From contig CAZPDT010000011.1 of NCBI GenBank assembly GCA_964585545.1, positions 1 to 64,000 of the forward strand: DNA of 64,000 nucleotides, read 5' to 3'. Below the pieces are notes generated by a model, which had not been told where the DNA came from, searched no databases, and saw only the letters and a list, made by a program, of their open reading frames with translations. The stretch comes from Brumimicrobium sp964585545. Its GTDB lineage: Bacteria; Bacteroidota; Bacteroidia; Flavobacteriales_D; Crocinitomicaceae. Numbering within the stretch: position 1 is the first letter of the stretch; every line of letters begins with the position of its first letter. Of the stretch, positions 25,562-33,677 are shown one piece after another. Position numbers and translations under genes: made by a program.

Positions 25562-26269
25562 CTATAATTTTATTTCTACAAATTTTCGTAAACCTATTTC
25601 ATTGGTGATATATATTTCTTTCTCTTTTAACTTAAAGTATTTTTCTTTTTGTAAATACAACAATACCCTTATGATTGTCTCGTAGGTATTGCCAGCAAAA
25701 CGAGCAAAATCTCTTCGAGATGGGGTAAAGCTTAGTTTGTTAGGTATAACATCATCATAACCAAAAGTATCAATGAGCAATAGTATGATGTAGCCAATAT
25801 ATTGCTTGATGTCCAATTGGGTTCTGTATTTTATTCTTGCATCTATCTTTCTTACTTCTTCTACAAAATAATTGATTAAGAACATGGAGAGTTCCGCATT
25901 CATTTTTAGGAGCTTAATAAATGTGTTTTTGGGAATAAAAGTCAATTCAGTATCAGTCAGTGCAACAGCAGAGATCGGATATCGGTCGGATGAAATGGCT
26001 CGATGTCCTATAATATTTCCTTTTGAAGTGAATCGAAATATACGTTCACTTTTTGTATCACTTCCAGAAACAATTTTTACAACACCTTTATCCAAGAGGT
26101 AGATCCCTTGCATCTCTTCTTCCTCAGTGAACAGAATGCCACTTTTTTTAATCTTAATTTTAATTTGATTTAAATCAATATAAGGATGCCATTCTGAAGA
26201 ACAGTATTGATAGAGCAGGTTTTCCTGATCACTATTATCATTACTATTTTGAATAGACAAATTTTTCAT
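25562..26269 (-). CDS. Crp/Fnr-family regulator, probable controller of the nitrate island
   Basis: Residues about 30-130 form a cyclic-nucleotide-type beta-roll (GIYLLDKGVVKIVSG, FTSKGNIIGH), about 130-165 the dimer helix, and about 175-235 a winged helix-turn-helix (TPSRRDFARFAGNTYETIIRVLL shown in part). In the recognition helix Glu197 and Arg201 match the FNR residues E209 and R213; the FNR Ser212 position is Ile200. There is a single Cys (Cys23), so an FNR-type Fe-S cluster is not possible; a DNR/NnrR-like sensor of NO, perhaps with haem, fits better. It is encoded between moaA and a hypothetical gene and close to nitrate and NO genes. Confidence 0.85.
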   Translation of the reverse strand: MKNLSIQNSNDNSDQENLLYQYCSSEWHPYIDLNQIKIKIKKSGILFTEEEEMQGIYLLDKGVVKIVSGSDTKSERIFRFTSKGNIIGHRAISSDRYPISAVALTDTELTFIPKNTFIKLLKMNAELSMFLINYFVEEVRKIDARIKYRTQLDIKQYIGYIILLLIDTFGYDDVIPNKLSFTPSRRDFARFAGNTYETIIRVLLYLQKEKYFKLKEKEIYITNEIGLRKFVEIKL

Positions 26270-26283
26270 ATTAAAATTAAAAA

Positions 26284-27270
26284 TTAACCTCCGATTGTTA
26301 TCATGCTTCGGTTCTTCTGGTTGTTGGATGAAGAAGAAAACTCCTCAAAAGAACTCATGCCACCACGCACCTTTTTTTTCTTCCATACCGACTCCAGAAT
26401 AAGAGGAACAACATCTTCTCCGTTTCTCATAGCAGAAAGTAAATCTGTTTCTCCTGCAGAAAAAAGACAGTTTTTCATTTTTCCATCAGCGGTTAAACGC
26501 ATTCGGTTGCACGTATCGCAAAATGGGTTGGTAACGGAACTAATTACAGCAAAAGTTCCTTTATAATTTTTAATGGTAAAGCGCTTTGCAATAGCGTTTT
26601 TTCCATCATCGAGTTTTGAGATTGTATCCCCAAATTTTTCTTCTATTTTTGAAAGAATTTCCTTAAATGAATAGCCTTTGCTCCAATCCCATTTGTTGCC
26701 GTCGAAAGGCATAAATTCTATAAAACGGACATGTACATTTTTATGGTGTGTCCATTCAACAAAATCAGTAATTTCATTATCGTTTACACCTTTAATAACT
26801 ACAGTATTTACTTTTACGTGAAAACCTTCTTGCAATAGTAAATTGATATTTGACATCACTTTCTCAAAGTAATTTCTCCTCGTAATAGCGTTGAATTTTT
26901 CTTCTTTAAGAGAATCTAAGCTCACATTGATTGATTCTATTCCAGATGATTTAAATGTATCAATAAACCGATCAACCATAATTCCATTTGTGGTGATGGC
27001 AAGCTCAACGGGAAATTTTGATAAGGCGATAAGAATCTCTTTTGCATCTTTCCGAACCAGAGGTTCACCTCCAGTCAAACGTATTTTTTTTACACCAAGT
27101 GACACAAAAGCTGAAGTCATTTTTACTATTTCATCAAGAGTCATGAATTCTGAACGTGGCCGATGAGGCACACCTTCTTCGGGCATACAATAAAAACAAC
27201 GAAGATTGCAGCGTTCGGTTAACGAGATGCGCAGATAATCGTGAACCCTATTATATTGGTCAGTTATCAT
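26284..27270 (-). CDS. moaA: GTP 3',8-cyclase MoaA
   Basis: A radical SAM enzyme that turns GTP into the first Moco intermediate. The N-terminal [4Fe-4S] motif is CNLRCFYC (CxxxCxxC), followed by KKIRLTGGEPLVRKD. The C-terminal cluster is FCDTCNRMRLTADGKMKNC, and the last residues are Gly-Gly, as required for activity. Length 328 residues is normal. It lies away from the other Moco genes, in an operon with a hemerythrin protein and the regulator, with 2- and 14-base gaps, and so is placed under the operator at 28019-28032. Confidence 0.95.
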   Translation of the reverse strand: MITDQYNRVHDYLRISLTERCNLRCFYCMPEEGVPHRPRSEFMTLDEIVKMTSAFVSLGVKKIRLTGGEPLVRKDAKEILIALSKFPVELAITTNGIMVDRFIDTFKSSGIESINVSLDSLKEEKFNAITRRNYFEKVMSNINLLLQEGFHVKVNTVVIKGVNDNEITDFVEWTHHKNVHVRFIEFMPFDGNKWDWSKGYSFKEILSKIEEKFGDTISKLDDGKNAIAKRFTIKNYKGTFAVISSVTNPFCDTCNRMRLTADGKMKNCLFSAGETDLLSAMRNGEDVVPLILESVWKKKKVRGGMSSFEEFSSSSNNQKNRSMITIGG

Positions 27271-27272
27271 AA

Positions 27273-27971
27273 TTAAAAGTTTATCATTTCTTTTTGAAGC
27301 ATTTCAAACTCTTCTTCTGAAATGTATTTTTGGGCGAGAGGATACACTGTTTCTTCTTCTCGATAGAAGTGAAGTTTTATGAGTTCAATAAATTCACGAG
27401 AAGTATCGTAAGCTGTATCAAGTACGAAAAACTTTGAGCGTTCATCTGCCATTCGTGTAGCCAAACCGAGTAAATTAAATGAAAGTGCGCCAAGTTGGAT
27501 AAATTTTACATGATCGTCTTCCATGACATCTACTGCAGTGATTTTTCTATCATCAGTAATGAATTGTTTCGCTTGAGTTAATTTTTTATTCAAATGGGAA
27601 AACAACACTTTTTCTTCTTTCCTGCTGTGGGGGAGCAACTCTTCATCAACACACTTAAAAAACTTTGAGAAGGCGGCGTTGATCTCTGGTTTAAGGTCAT
27701 ATCCATTTACTTTGTATTCAATAATTCCTTTTTCAAACTCCTCAATCACCTTAATCATGGCCTTATGTTCTTCCATAAAGGTTTTTAACATTTCCGACAT
27801 ATCTTCTTTCTTTATCTCTACTGTGTCAGAATTTTTAGAGGTTTGACCATTAGAAGGAGTATTTTGAGGTCGTTTTATATTGAGTCCTTTCATTCGGATT
27901 CTATGAGAAGGTGTTTTTTGAGCTTCTTTCGAGACTTCTTTTTTCTCTGTTGCTTTTTCAATTTTGCTCAT
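27273..27971 (-). CDS. Hemerythrin-like domain protein, copy 1
   Basis: A 232-residue protein with a basic low-complexity N-terminal region (1-60) and an all-helical hemerythrin-like domain (about 65-225). Candidate di-iron ligands are His in MEEHKAMIKVIEEFE, His in DEELLPHSRKEEKVLF, His in MEDDHVKF and the HFYREEETVYP segment. Such proteins bind O2 or NO or donate iron. It is a paralogue of the protein at 29082-29816 and lies on the other side of the ric gene. It is the first gene of the hemerythrin-moaA-crp operon behind a predicted operator. Confidence 0.8.
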   Translation of the reverse strand: MSKIEKATEKKEVSKEAQKTPSHRIRMKGLNIKRPQNTPSNGQTSKNSDTVEIKKEDMSEMLKTFMEEHKAMIKVIEEFEKGIIEYKVNGYDLKPEINAAFSKFFKCVDEELLPHSRKEEKVLFSHLNKKLTQAKQFITDDRKITAVDVMEDDHVKFIQLGALSFNLLGLATRMADERSKFFVLDTAYDTSREFIELIKLHFYREEETVYPLAQKYISEEEFEMLQKEMINF

Positions 27972-28018
27972 AACTGTATGTTTTTGTATAAATTACGTTA
28001 AAATTTAGTGAATAAAAA

Positions 28019-28032
28019 ATGATATATATCAT
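28019..28032 (-). promoter_or_regulatory. Predicted FNR/DNR-type operator for hemerythrin-moaA-crp operon
   Basis: ATGATATATATCAT is a perfect 14-base palindrome, 48-61 bases upstream of the hemerythrin start at 27971. On the minus strand TAATTTAT, a partial TAnnTTTG box, follows after 23 bases, close to the spacing in the narK region. Since the regulator gene lies in this operon, the site implies self-regulation. Confidence 0.6.
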
Positions 28033-28073
28033 ATATGATTAAAAAATTAAAATCTATTGTTTCACAAAATGAA

Positions 28074-29051
28074 TTACGGCATTGAATCCACTTTGCTATT
28101 TTTCATAAGTTCTTTTTCCAAAGCAATACACTTTGGAAATAGGATGTTATTTTCTAGATGGATGTGAAGTAAAAGCTCATCCAAGAATAATTTTAGTTTA
28201 GTATACGCATTACTAAATATTATGTCTGCGTCTTCGGGTAGAGTAAAATTATTGCTTATGAATTCTACTTCCTTCATTTCATAATGCATATTGTTGTGTT
28301 CAATCTCTAATTTTCTTATGAGTTGAGTTACAGAGCCAAATGATAATTGAGGAAGCTCAGTTTGTTCATTTTTTGCTTTAATGAGCTTATTTATATAGGG
28401 GTATAAAATTGTTTTTTCCCTCAACAGATGTTGTTTTAATTCGCTCGAAGTTTTAATAAAAGATCTTGCTATATCAATGATTTCATAATGCTTTTCAGCA
28501 TATACTTCGGCTACTTTTTGCATGAATTCATGAATTTCAGGATCCACCTCTGTAACGTAACGGTGATGGGTGTTGACAATATAATTCATTAAAAAGCTTA
28601 AATGCCATTTGTTATAATCAATAGCAGAAGGAAGGGGGGTTTTCTCTACCTCTTTTAACGCTTCCTTTATTTCCTCAATATCAATTTTCTTATTTTCACA
28701 GGCTTTTTCTAGGGTTTTTCTCCCCCCACAGTAAAAATCAATCCCATACCGTCGAAAAACGTCTGCTTTACGATAATCTTTAGCAACAATTTCTCCAATC
28801 TGTAGGTCGTTTTCATTGTTCTTTAATTTTTTGATTTCGACTTTCCATTGTTGGGGACCTTTCTCTAAATATTTCCAATTAAAAACAGGCCCTCTCTCCA
28901 CAAGTAGACGATAATAAATAGGCTGGGGATCGCAATTATTAAGTATAGAAAAGGCTTGTCCTTCCACCAAGTGATCAAAACGATTCAATATGATTTGATT
29001 CTTGAAAAGAGGAACTAATGTTGCTATGTTTAAAGATTTTTGTGCATCCAT
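28074..29051 (-). CDS. Iron-sulfur cluster repair di-iron protein (Ric/YtfE/ScdA-like)
   Basis: Three parts are visible in 325 residues: an N-terminal DUF2249-like domain (about 8-75, FDHLVEGQAFSILNNCDPQPIYY in part), the ScdA_N segment with YGIDFYCGGRKTLEKAC (about 90-145), and a C-terminal hemerythrin-like domain (about 155-315) with His in NKWHLSFLMNYIVNTHHRYV, LKQHLLREK, EIEHNNMHYEM and LLLHIHLENNILFP. Ric proteins repair Fe-S clusters damaged by NO or peroxide using their di-iron centre. Nitrate reduction makes nitrite and NO, so the position in this island fits. Confidence 0.9.
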   Translation of the reverse strand: MDAQKSLNIATLVPLFKNQIILNRFDHLVEGQAFSILNNCDPQPIYYRLLVERGPVFNWKYLEKGPQQWKVEIKKLKNNENDLQIGEIVAKDYRKADVFRRYGIDFYCGGRKTLEKACENKKIDIEEIKEALKEVEKTPLPSAIDYNKWHLSFLMNYIVNTHHRYVTEVDPEIHEFMQKVAEVYAEKHYEIIDIARSFIKTSSELKQHLLREKTILYPYINKLIKAKNEQTELPQLSFGSVTQLIRKLEIEHNNMHYEMKEVEFISNNFTLPEDADIIFSNAYTKLKLFLDELLLHIHLENNILFPKCIALEKELMKNSKVDSMP

Positions 29052-29081
29052 AATACAATTGTTCTATTCATTTTTTTATAA

Positions 29082-29816
29082 TTATAGTTTCTCCATTTCT
29101 TCATATACAGATATGAGTTCTTCTTCAGAAAGATATTTTTGGGCAATGGGGAAAAGCGTTTCATCTTCTCGGTAAATGTGAAGTTTTATCAAGTCTATTA
29201 ATTCGCGCGATGTTTCATAAGCTGCATTAAGGATAAAAAATCGGGATTGTTCATCGACAATTCTTGTTGCTAGCCCTAGTAAGTTAAATGAGAGAGCACC
29301 TAGCTGAATGAACTTGACATGATCATCTTCCATTACGTCTATGGCTGTAAGTTGCTTTTTACCTTTACTGTGTTCACCAGCCATTAAGAGACGTTCATTT
29401 AGAATAGGGAACAATGTCTTTTCTTCTTTTCTGTTGTGCGGAAGCAACTCTTCATCAAAACATTTAAAGAACTTTGAAAAAGAAGCATTGATTTCGTCAG
29501 TGAGGTTGTATTGTTTTCTTTTGTACGATTCAATTGCTTGTTCAAACTCCACTACGACTTGTAGAACCGCTTCATGTTCATTCATTAATACTTGAACGGC
29601 ATCTGAAATATCCTCTTTATTCATGGTGATTTTTCCCTCCTCCTCATGCGGATCCATTGGAGAATTCTCCAAATCATTTAACCACTTATTGTTCTGGATG
29701 GGAGATGGCTTTGGTTGAGAAACAGATTTTTTCTTTTTTCCAACTTTATGTCCATTTTTTCTTTCCTGATTTCTTTTAGATATTTCAGGAGGTAGTTTCT
29801 GTTCTTGCGCTGCCAT
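29082..29816 (-). CDS. Hemerythrin-like domain protein, copy 2
   Basis: A 244-residue paralogue of the protein at 27273-27971: the two share EDDHVKFIQLGALSFNLLGL exactly, and the same order of His motifs (NEHEAVLQVV, LLPHNRKEEKTLFP, LHIYREDETLFP). The N-terminal 65 residues are basic and low in complexity and hardly conserved. It lies 30 bases before ric and 28 bases after the TDT transporter, in what looks like the narK operon. The role is probably NO or oxygen binding, or iron supply to Ric; this is inference. Confidence 0.8.
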   Translation of the reverse strand: MAAQEQKLPPEISKRNQERKNGHKVGKKKKSVSQPKPSPIQNNKWLNDLENSPMDPHEEEGKITMNKEDISDAVQVLMNEHEAVLQVVVEFEQAIESYKRKQYNLTDEINASFSKFFKCFDEELLPHNRKEEKTLFPILNERLLMAGEHSKGKKQLTAIDVMEDDHVKFIQLGALSFNLLGLATRIVDEQSRFFILNAAYETSRELIDLIKLHIYREDETLFPIAQKYLSEEELISVYEEMEKL

Positions 29817-29844
29817 AATATTGTATTTTTAGATTGTATTTGAT

Positions 29845-30915
29845 TTATATATTTGTTTTTTGATAAAATATTCTTTTCCCCATCTGTCTTGTTAATCCAA
29901 TAAATGCAGCCAACCATGCGAGTAATGCTGCATAAATAAAATATTTAGGGATGGGCAGTAGAAATTCTAGACTCATTGATTTTGCGAGCATATAAGTACC
30001 TACTGTATACATGCCCAATGGGAAGACTGCGCCCCAGTATAAAGGGTCATAAGTGAGCGGAAACCCCTTATAAATATGACGCCAAAGAGCTAAAATAACA
30101 AGCATTGGAATCCACCATGAACCAGTAGCCCAATAAAAGATTGTAAATCCTTTAAGAAAGGCAAGTGTAGAGAGTAAAAATGGAGCGTGGTCTGTGTTAT
30201 TAATTAACAATGCTCCTGCAAGTGTAGAAATGGCCATTGCCCCCATATTGATCCAGTATGGAGGTGAAAGGTCAGCGGGTGAAAATTTAAAAAAAGTATA
30301 CCGATAAAAAATGAGTGAAATCATCCAAATATATTGCATTCCACCCCAGAGCCACATTGAGAAAGCAAAGAAGTTGATAATGAGTTTATGAGCTTCGAAA
30401 TGCATAGATAATCTTGCACTTAATACAGCGAGCGCTTGTGTTGCAACGACTGCCAATAGCCATGCTCCATTAATGCCTTTTTCAAGGGGGGGCTTCTTTT
30501 CTTTAATGGTAAATGTTGTAAAGACTGTATAGGTAATAATTAACCAAAAAACGATGGCCAATAGCCAAAGAACCGTTCCAATCAAATAGTTGTCCCATAA
30601 TTCGATAAATTGTGCGCCAAGTATACACGTAGCGGCAACAATAGTAAAAAATCCAGGGCCACAAGCATGGTCAAATAAATCAAAAAGAAACTCTTTTCTA
30701 AAGAAGGCAAAACGAAGAATAAAAGCCACACACAGTATTGCATAAGCCAGGACATTTAACCAAAACAATCCCAATGCAATAATGGGCATATCAAACAAAC
30801 CCGCAGCAACAGAGACAATACCTGTAGCCATGACCATAGCAAAATAGGAAGGAGGAAGATTTTTTATCATTTCCTTCAATGCTGATGATAAAGAAAGTGT
30901 GTTTGTTAACTTCAA
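29845..30915 (-). CDS. TDT/SLAC1-family transporter (TehA-like)
   Basis: A 356-residue integral membrane protein with about ten hydrophobic helices. The first contains LPPSYFAMVMATGIVSVAA, typical of the tellurite-resistance/dicarboxylate transporter family, and the last third has WGAVFPLGMYTVGTYMLA. Plant SLAC1 and bacterial TehA of this family are anion channels, and some relatives pass nitrate or sulfite. Its place between narK and the NO-defence genes suggests nitrite or another anion, but the substrate is not shown by the sequence. Confidence 0.85.
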   Translation of the reverse strand: MKLTNTLSLSSALKEMIKNLPPSYFAMVMATGIVSVAAGLFDMPIIALGLFWLNVLAYAILCVAFILRFAFFRKEFLFDLFDHACGPGFFTIVAATCILGAQFIELWDNYLIGTVLWLLAIVFWLIITYTVFTTFTIKEKKPPLEKGINGAWLLAVVATQALAVLSARLSMHFEAHKLIINFFAFSMWLWGGMQYIWMISLIFYRYTFFKFSPADLSPPYWINMGAMAISTLAGALLINNTDHAPFLLSTLAFLKGFTIFYWATGSWWIPMLVILALWRHIYKGFPLTYDPLYWGAVFPLGMYTVGTYMLAKSMSLEFLLPIPKYFIYAALLAWLAAFIGLTRQMGKRIFYQKTNI

Positions 30916-30977
30916 ATTATCGTATGTTTTATTCGGTTCAATCTTTTTATTTAAGTTGTATCTTTTGCATTAATAAA

Positions 30978-32471
30978 TCATTCTACTTCTTCGGTTTGTT
31001 TGGTGGCTTTAATTGCTGTCCGTTGCAGAACAATACAAATTAAAGCAATTACCGCAAGGAACATCCAACAAGTTGTCCACACCCCAGTTACTTTTAATAA
31101 GTATCCAAAGATGATAGGACTTACAAATCCGCCTAAGCCACCAATCACCCCTACAATTCCTCCAACTGTTCCAATATTTGTTGGATAGTAATCAGAAATG
31201 TGTTTGTAAACGGCGGCTGTACCTAGTCCCATCATAATTCCAAGGATGAAAATTAAGGTAAAGAATATCCATTTGTTGGCTTGAAAATAAATATGGGTAA
31301 ATCCTTTCGCCAGTAATTGACCTTTCATTATCTCATCACCTACTTTTACTTGAGCTTCTTGCCAAAATGATGAAGTGGGAAGTGGGGTAAAGTCTTCATC
31401 TTCACTGTGGAAGATGCCCAAACGAATTCCAGAATTTGAGGTGTGCTTGCTCTGAGGTTGTAGCGTATAAATATCATTATCTACAGTGATGGTACTGTCT
31501 GTAATCGACATTACAGTGCCTGGTTTGCTGGCCATAACACCTTGACCTGGAGCACGAATCTCCATCCGTGGAGGAAATAAAAAGATAAGACAGACAAGAC
31601 TAACACCAAACACCCATAGGAGGACGAGTCGCGCCCCGACTTTATCGGAAAGCCAACCTCCAACTGCTCGAATTAACCCAGCAGGTAAACTAAATGCAGA
31701 AACTAAGATACCCGCTGCAATGATTGAAACAGAATACATATTTATATAGTAGGGGAGCAGCCATTGTGCTAATGTTACGATGCCTCCAAATACAAAAAAA
31801 TAGTAGAGTCCAAAACGCCACACTCTAACTTCTTTCAGAGGTGCTAATCGCTCTGCCATTGACTTTACTTCTGTTGATTTTCTATTTTCAGTTGTTAAAA
31901 GAAAGATGACCGCCATTGCCACTAATAAAGCAGCATATAATTGTGGCAAGGTACGCCATCCTTCTAAATAACTTCCTTCATGTGTGAGTTGTTTAAGTAT
32001 TGTTGGAGCAAATAAAGTTGTTAAGGCAGCACCAGCATTCCCTACACCAAAAATACCGAGTGCAGTACCTTGTTTTTCTTTTGGATACCATAACGAAGTA
32101 TAAGCCACGCCTGCCGCGAAGATGCTTCCCGCCATTCCGAAGCCAAAACTCAAGAAAAGAAAGACACTAAAGCTATTTGCTTGTGATAAAAAGAACATTG
32201 GGATGGCACAGAAAATTAATAGTGAAGACATTACCCATTTACCGCCAAATTTATCAGTTAAAATTCCTATTGGTAAACGAAAAACCGAGCCTACCAAGAC
32301 AGGAACACCAAGCAACCATCCAATTTCTATAGGATTCCAATCAAATACCCCGTTATTTACAAGAAAAGTGACCAATACACCATTCAACATCCAAGCAGCA
32401 AAACTAACTGTAAATGTGAACGTGTTCATGAAAAGAATGCGATGTGATTTTTTAGTTGCAACAGTTTCCAT
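30978..32471 (-). CDS. narK: Nitrate/nitrite MFS transporter NarK with an inserted loop domain
   Basis: Twelve membrane helices with NarK signatures: FRLPIG (Arg65) and LIRAVGGWLSD (Arg268) at the two substrate-binding Arg positions, and the nitrate signatures GVGNAGAAL (142-150) and GGIVGVIGGLGGF. Residues about 300-400, between helices 8 and 9, form an extra soluble insert with PGTVMSITDSTITV and VKVGDEIMKGQLLA that looks like a lipoyl/barrel-sandwich or beta-rich domain. Normal NarK has a short loop here. The gene heads a leftward operon and is divergent from the nar genes, with its own operator. Confidence 0.9.
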   Translation of the reverse strand: METVATKKSHRILFMNTFTFTVSFAAWMLNGVLVTFLVNNGVFDWNPIEIGWLLGVPVLVGSVFRLPIGILTDKFGGKWVMSSLLIFCAIPMFFLSQANSFSVFLFLSFGFGMAGSIFAAGVAYTSLWYPKEKQGTALGIFGVGNAGAALTTLFAPTILKQLTHEGSYLEGWRTLPQLYAALLVAMAVIFLLTTENRKSTEVKSMAERLAPLKEVRVWRFGLYYFFVFGGIVTLAQWLLPYYINMYSVSIIAAGILVSAFSLPAGLIRAVGGWLSDKVGARLVLLWVFGVSLVCLIFLFPPRMEIRAPGQGVMASKPGTVMSITDSTITVDNDIYTLQPQSKHTSNSGIRLGIFHSEDEDFTPLPTSSFWQEAQVKVGDEIMKGQLLAKGFTHIYFQANKWIFFTLIFILGIMMGLGTAAVYKHISDYYPTNIGTVGGIVGVIGGLGGFVSPIIFGYLLKVTGVWTTCWMFLAVIALICIVLQRTAIKATKQTEEVE

Positions 32472-32598
32472 ACATCAATATTTTTTATCTAATAGAGTTA
32501 AAATTTCAATAATTTATTTAGAGCATACCATCTTCATATTCCTTATTAAAATGGGTTTGTTTTCTCCTAAATAAGTCAAGTGTTTAATAAGTATACGA

Positions 32599-32642
32599 CA
32601 AAAGTACAATCCATTATCATTATATAATATGATGACAATCAT
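32599..32642 (-). promoter_or_regulatory. narK promoter: operator plus TAnnTTTG box
   Basis: The operator ATGATGACAATCAT (32629-32642) fits ATGAY-N4-RTCAT. On the minus strand TACTTTTG (32599-32606), a perfect TAnnTTTG box, follows after 22 bases. The operator centre would lie about 41.5 bases before a start site 5-6 bases past the box, the normal position of an activating FNR-type dimer that touches RNA polymerase. Confidence 0.7.
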
Positions 32643-32651
32643 GTAGTTGCT

Positions 32652-32695
32652 ATGACTTAGATCATATTTTTTAAGAAACTAGTATTATAAATTTG
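32652..32695 (+). promoter_or_regulatory. nar operon promoter: operator plus TAnnTTTG box
   Basis: The operator ATGACTTAGATCAT (32652-32665) is followed after 22 bases by TAAATTTG (32688-32695), a perfect TAnnTTTG box. The geometry equals that of the divergent narK promoter. No -33 TTTG is needed if the regulator recruits polymerase; none is seen. Confidence 0.7.
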
Positions 32696-32725
32696 TTGCA
32701 GAAATTAATTTCATTTCAAAACACT

Positions 32726-33643
32726 ATGGAAGTAAAAAAGACCCTTATGGCAAGTTTTCGAAACACAAAAATGAGAACTTTAAACACGTACCGCTTAACA
32801 TTATTAAGCACATTATTTTTAGTGATTTCTGTAATTGTTCCGCAAATGATTTTTGGACAAAACGGGGCAGAGGTATTTAAGAAAAACTGTGCCGCATGTC
32901 ACACTGTTGGAGGTGGCGATTTAGTTGGTCCAGACCTTAATGGAATTACTTCATTGAGGAGTAATGAATGGTTGGAAAAATGGATATTGTCATCCCAAGA
33001 TTTAGTAAATAGTGGAGATAAAGAAGCTGTTGCAATTTTTGAAGAGTTCAATAGCATCCCCATGCCCGATCAAAACCTTTCTTCTGAGGAACTCAAAGCT
33101 GTTATTCAATATATGAAGGAGAACAGTACAAGTGGTGGAGAAGTTACTACAACAAAAACACCTAAAACACCTATGAAAAGCACTGACGAGGCAACTGAAG
33201 AAGAAATTTTACTGGGTCAACGTCTCTTTGACGGGGAAAAAAGATTAACCAATAAAGGTGCTTCTTGTATTTCTTGTCATAATGTGAATACGGATCGCAT
33301 TATTCCTGGTGGACTACTTGCAAAAGATTTAACTACTGTTTATAAACGTATGGGAGGAGATGCAGGAATATCTGGGATTTTAAATGCTCCTCCTTTTCCA
33401 GCAATGACAGAATCGTATAAAGACCGACCAATAACAGAAGAAGAAATTTATGCCATTACAGCTTTTTTAAACAAAGTTGAGAAAGAAAATGAAACGCATC
33501 CTGTGGAATCAATCAGTCCGCTGCTGTTATGGGGTGGAGGAGGATTGATTGTGTGGATTGTTATTATTCTTTTGGTTTGGAGAAAAAGAAAGAAGTATAC
33601 TGTGAAGAAGAAAATATTTGAACGTCAAATCACATCACATTAA
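32726..33643 (+). CDS. Membrane-anchored di-heme cytochrome c, NarC-like
   Basis: Two c-type haem sites: CAACH at about 55-59 and CISCH at about 171-175. Likely axial Met residues lie in SIPMPDQNL and FPAMTESY. A signal peptide covers RLTLLSTLFLVISVIV, and a C-terminal membrane anchor (about 275-295, GGGGLIVWIVIILLVW) ends with basic residues on the inside. I used the ATG at 32726; an ATG at 32771 is also possible, and the TTG at 32693 is not since it lies in the predicted promoter. It precedes narG by 34 bases. In Thermus a di-heme NarC in the same position is a subunit of the nitrate reductase complex, so a similar role is likely. Confidence 0.85.
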   Translation: MEVKKTLMASFRNTKMRTLNTYRLTLLSTLFLVISVIVPQMIFGQNGAEVFKKNCAACHTVGGGDLVGPDLNGITSLRSNEWLEKWILSSQDLVNSGDKEAVAIFEEFNSIPMPDQNLSSEELKAVIQYMKENSTSGGEVTTTKTPKTPMKSTDEATEEEILLGQRLFDGEKRLTNKGASCISCHNVNTDRIIPGGLLAKDLTTVYKRMGGDAGISGILNAPPFPAMTESYKDRPITEEEIYAITAFLNKVEKENETHPVESISPLLLWGGGGLIVWIVIILLVWRKRKKYTVKKKIFERQITSH

Positions 33644-33677
33644 AATACAATAAAATTGAAAATTAAAAACGAAAACT

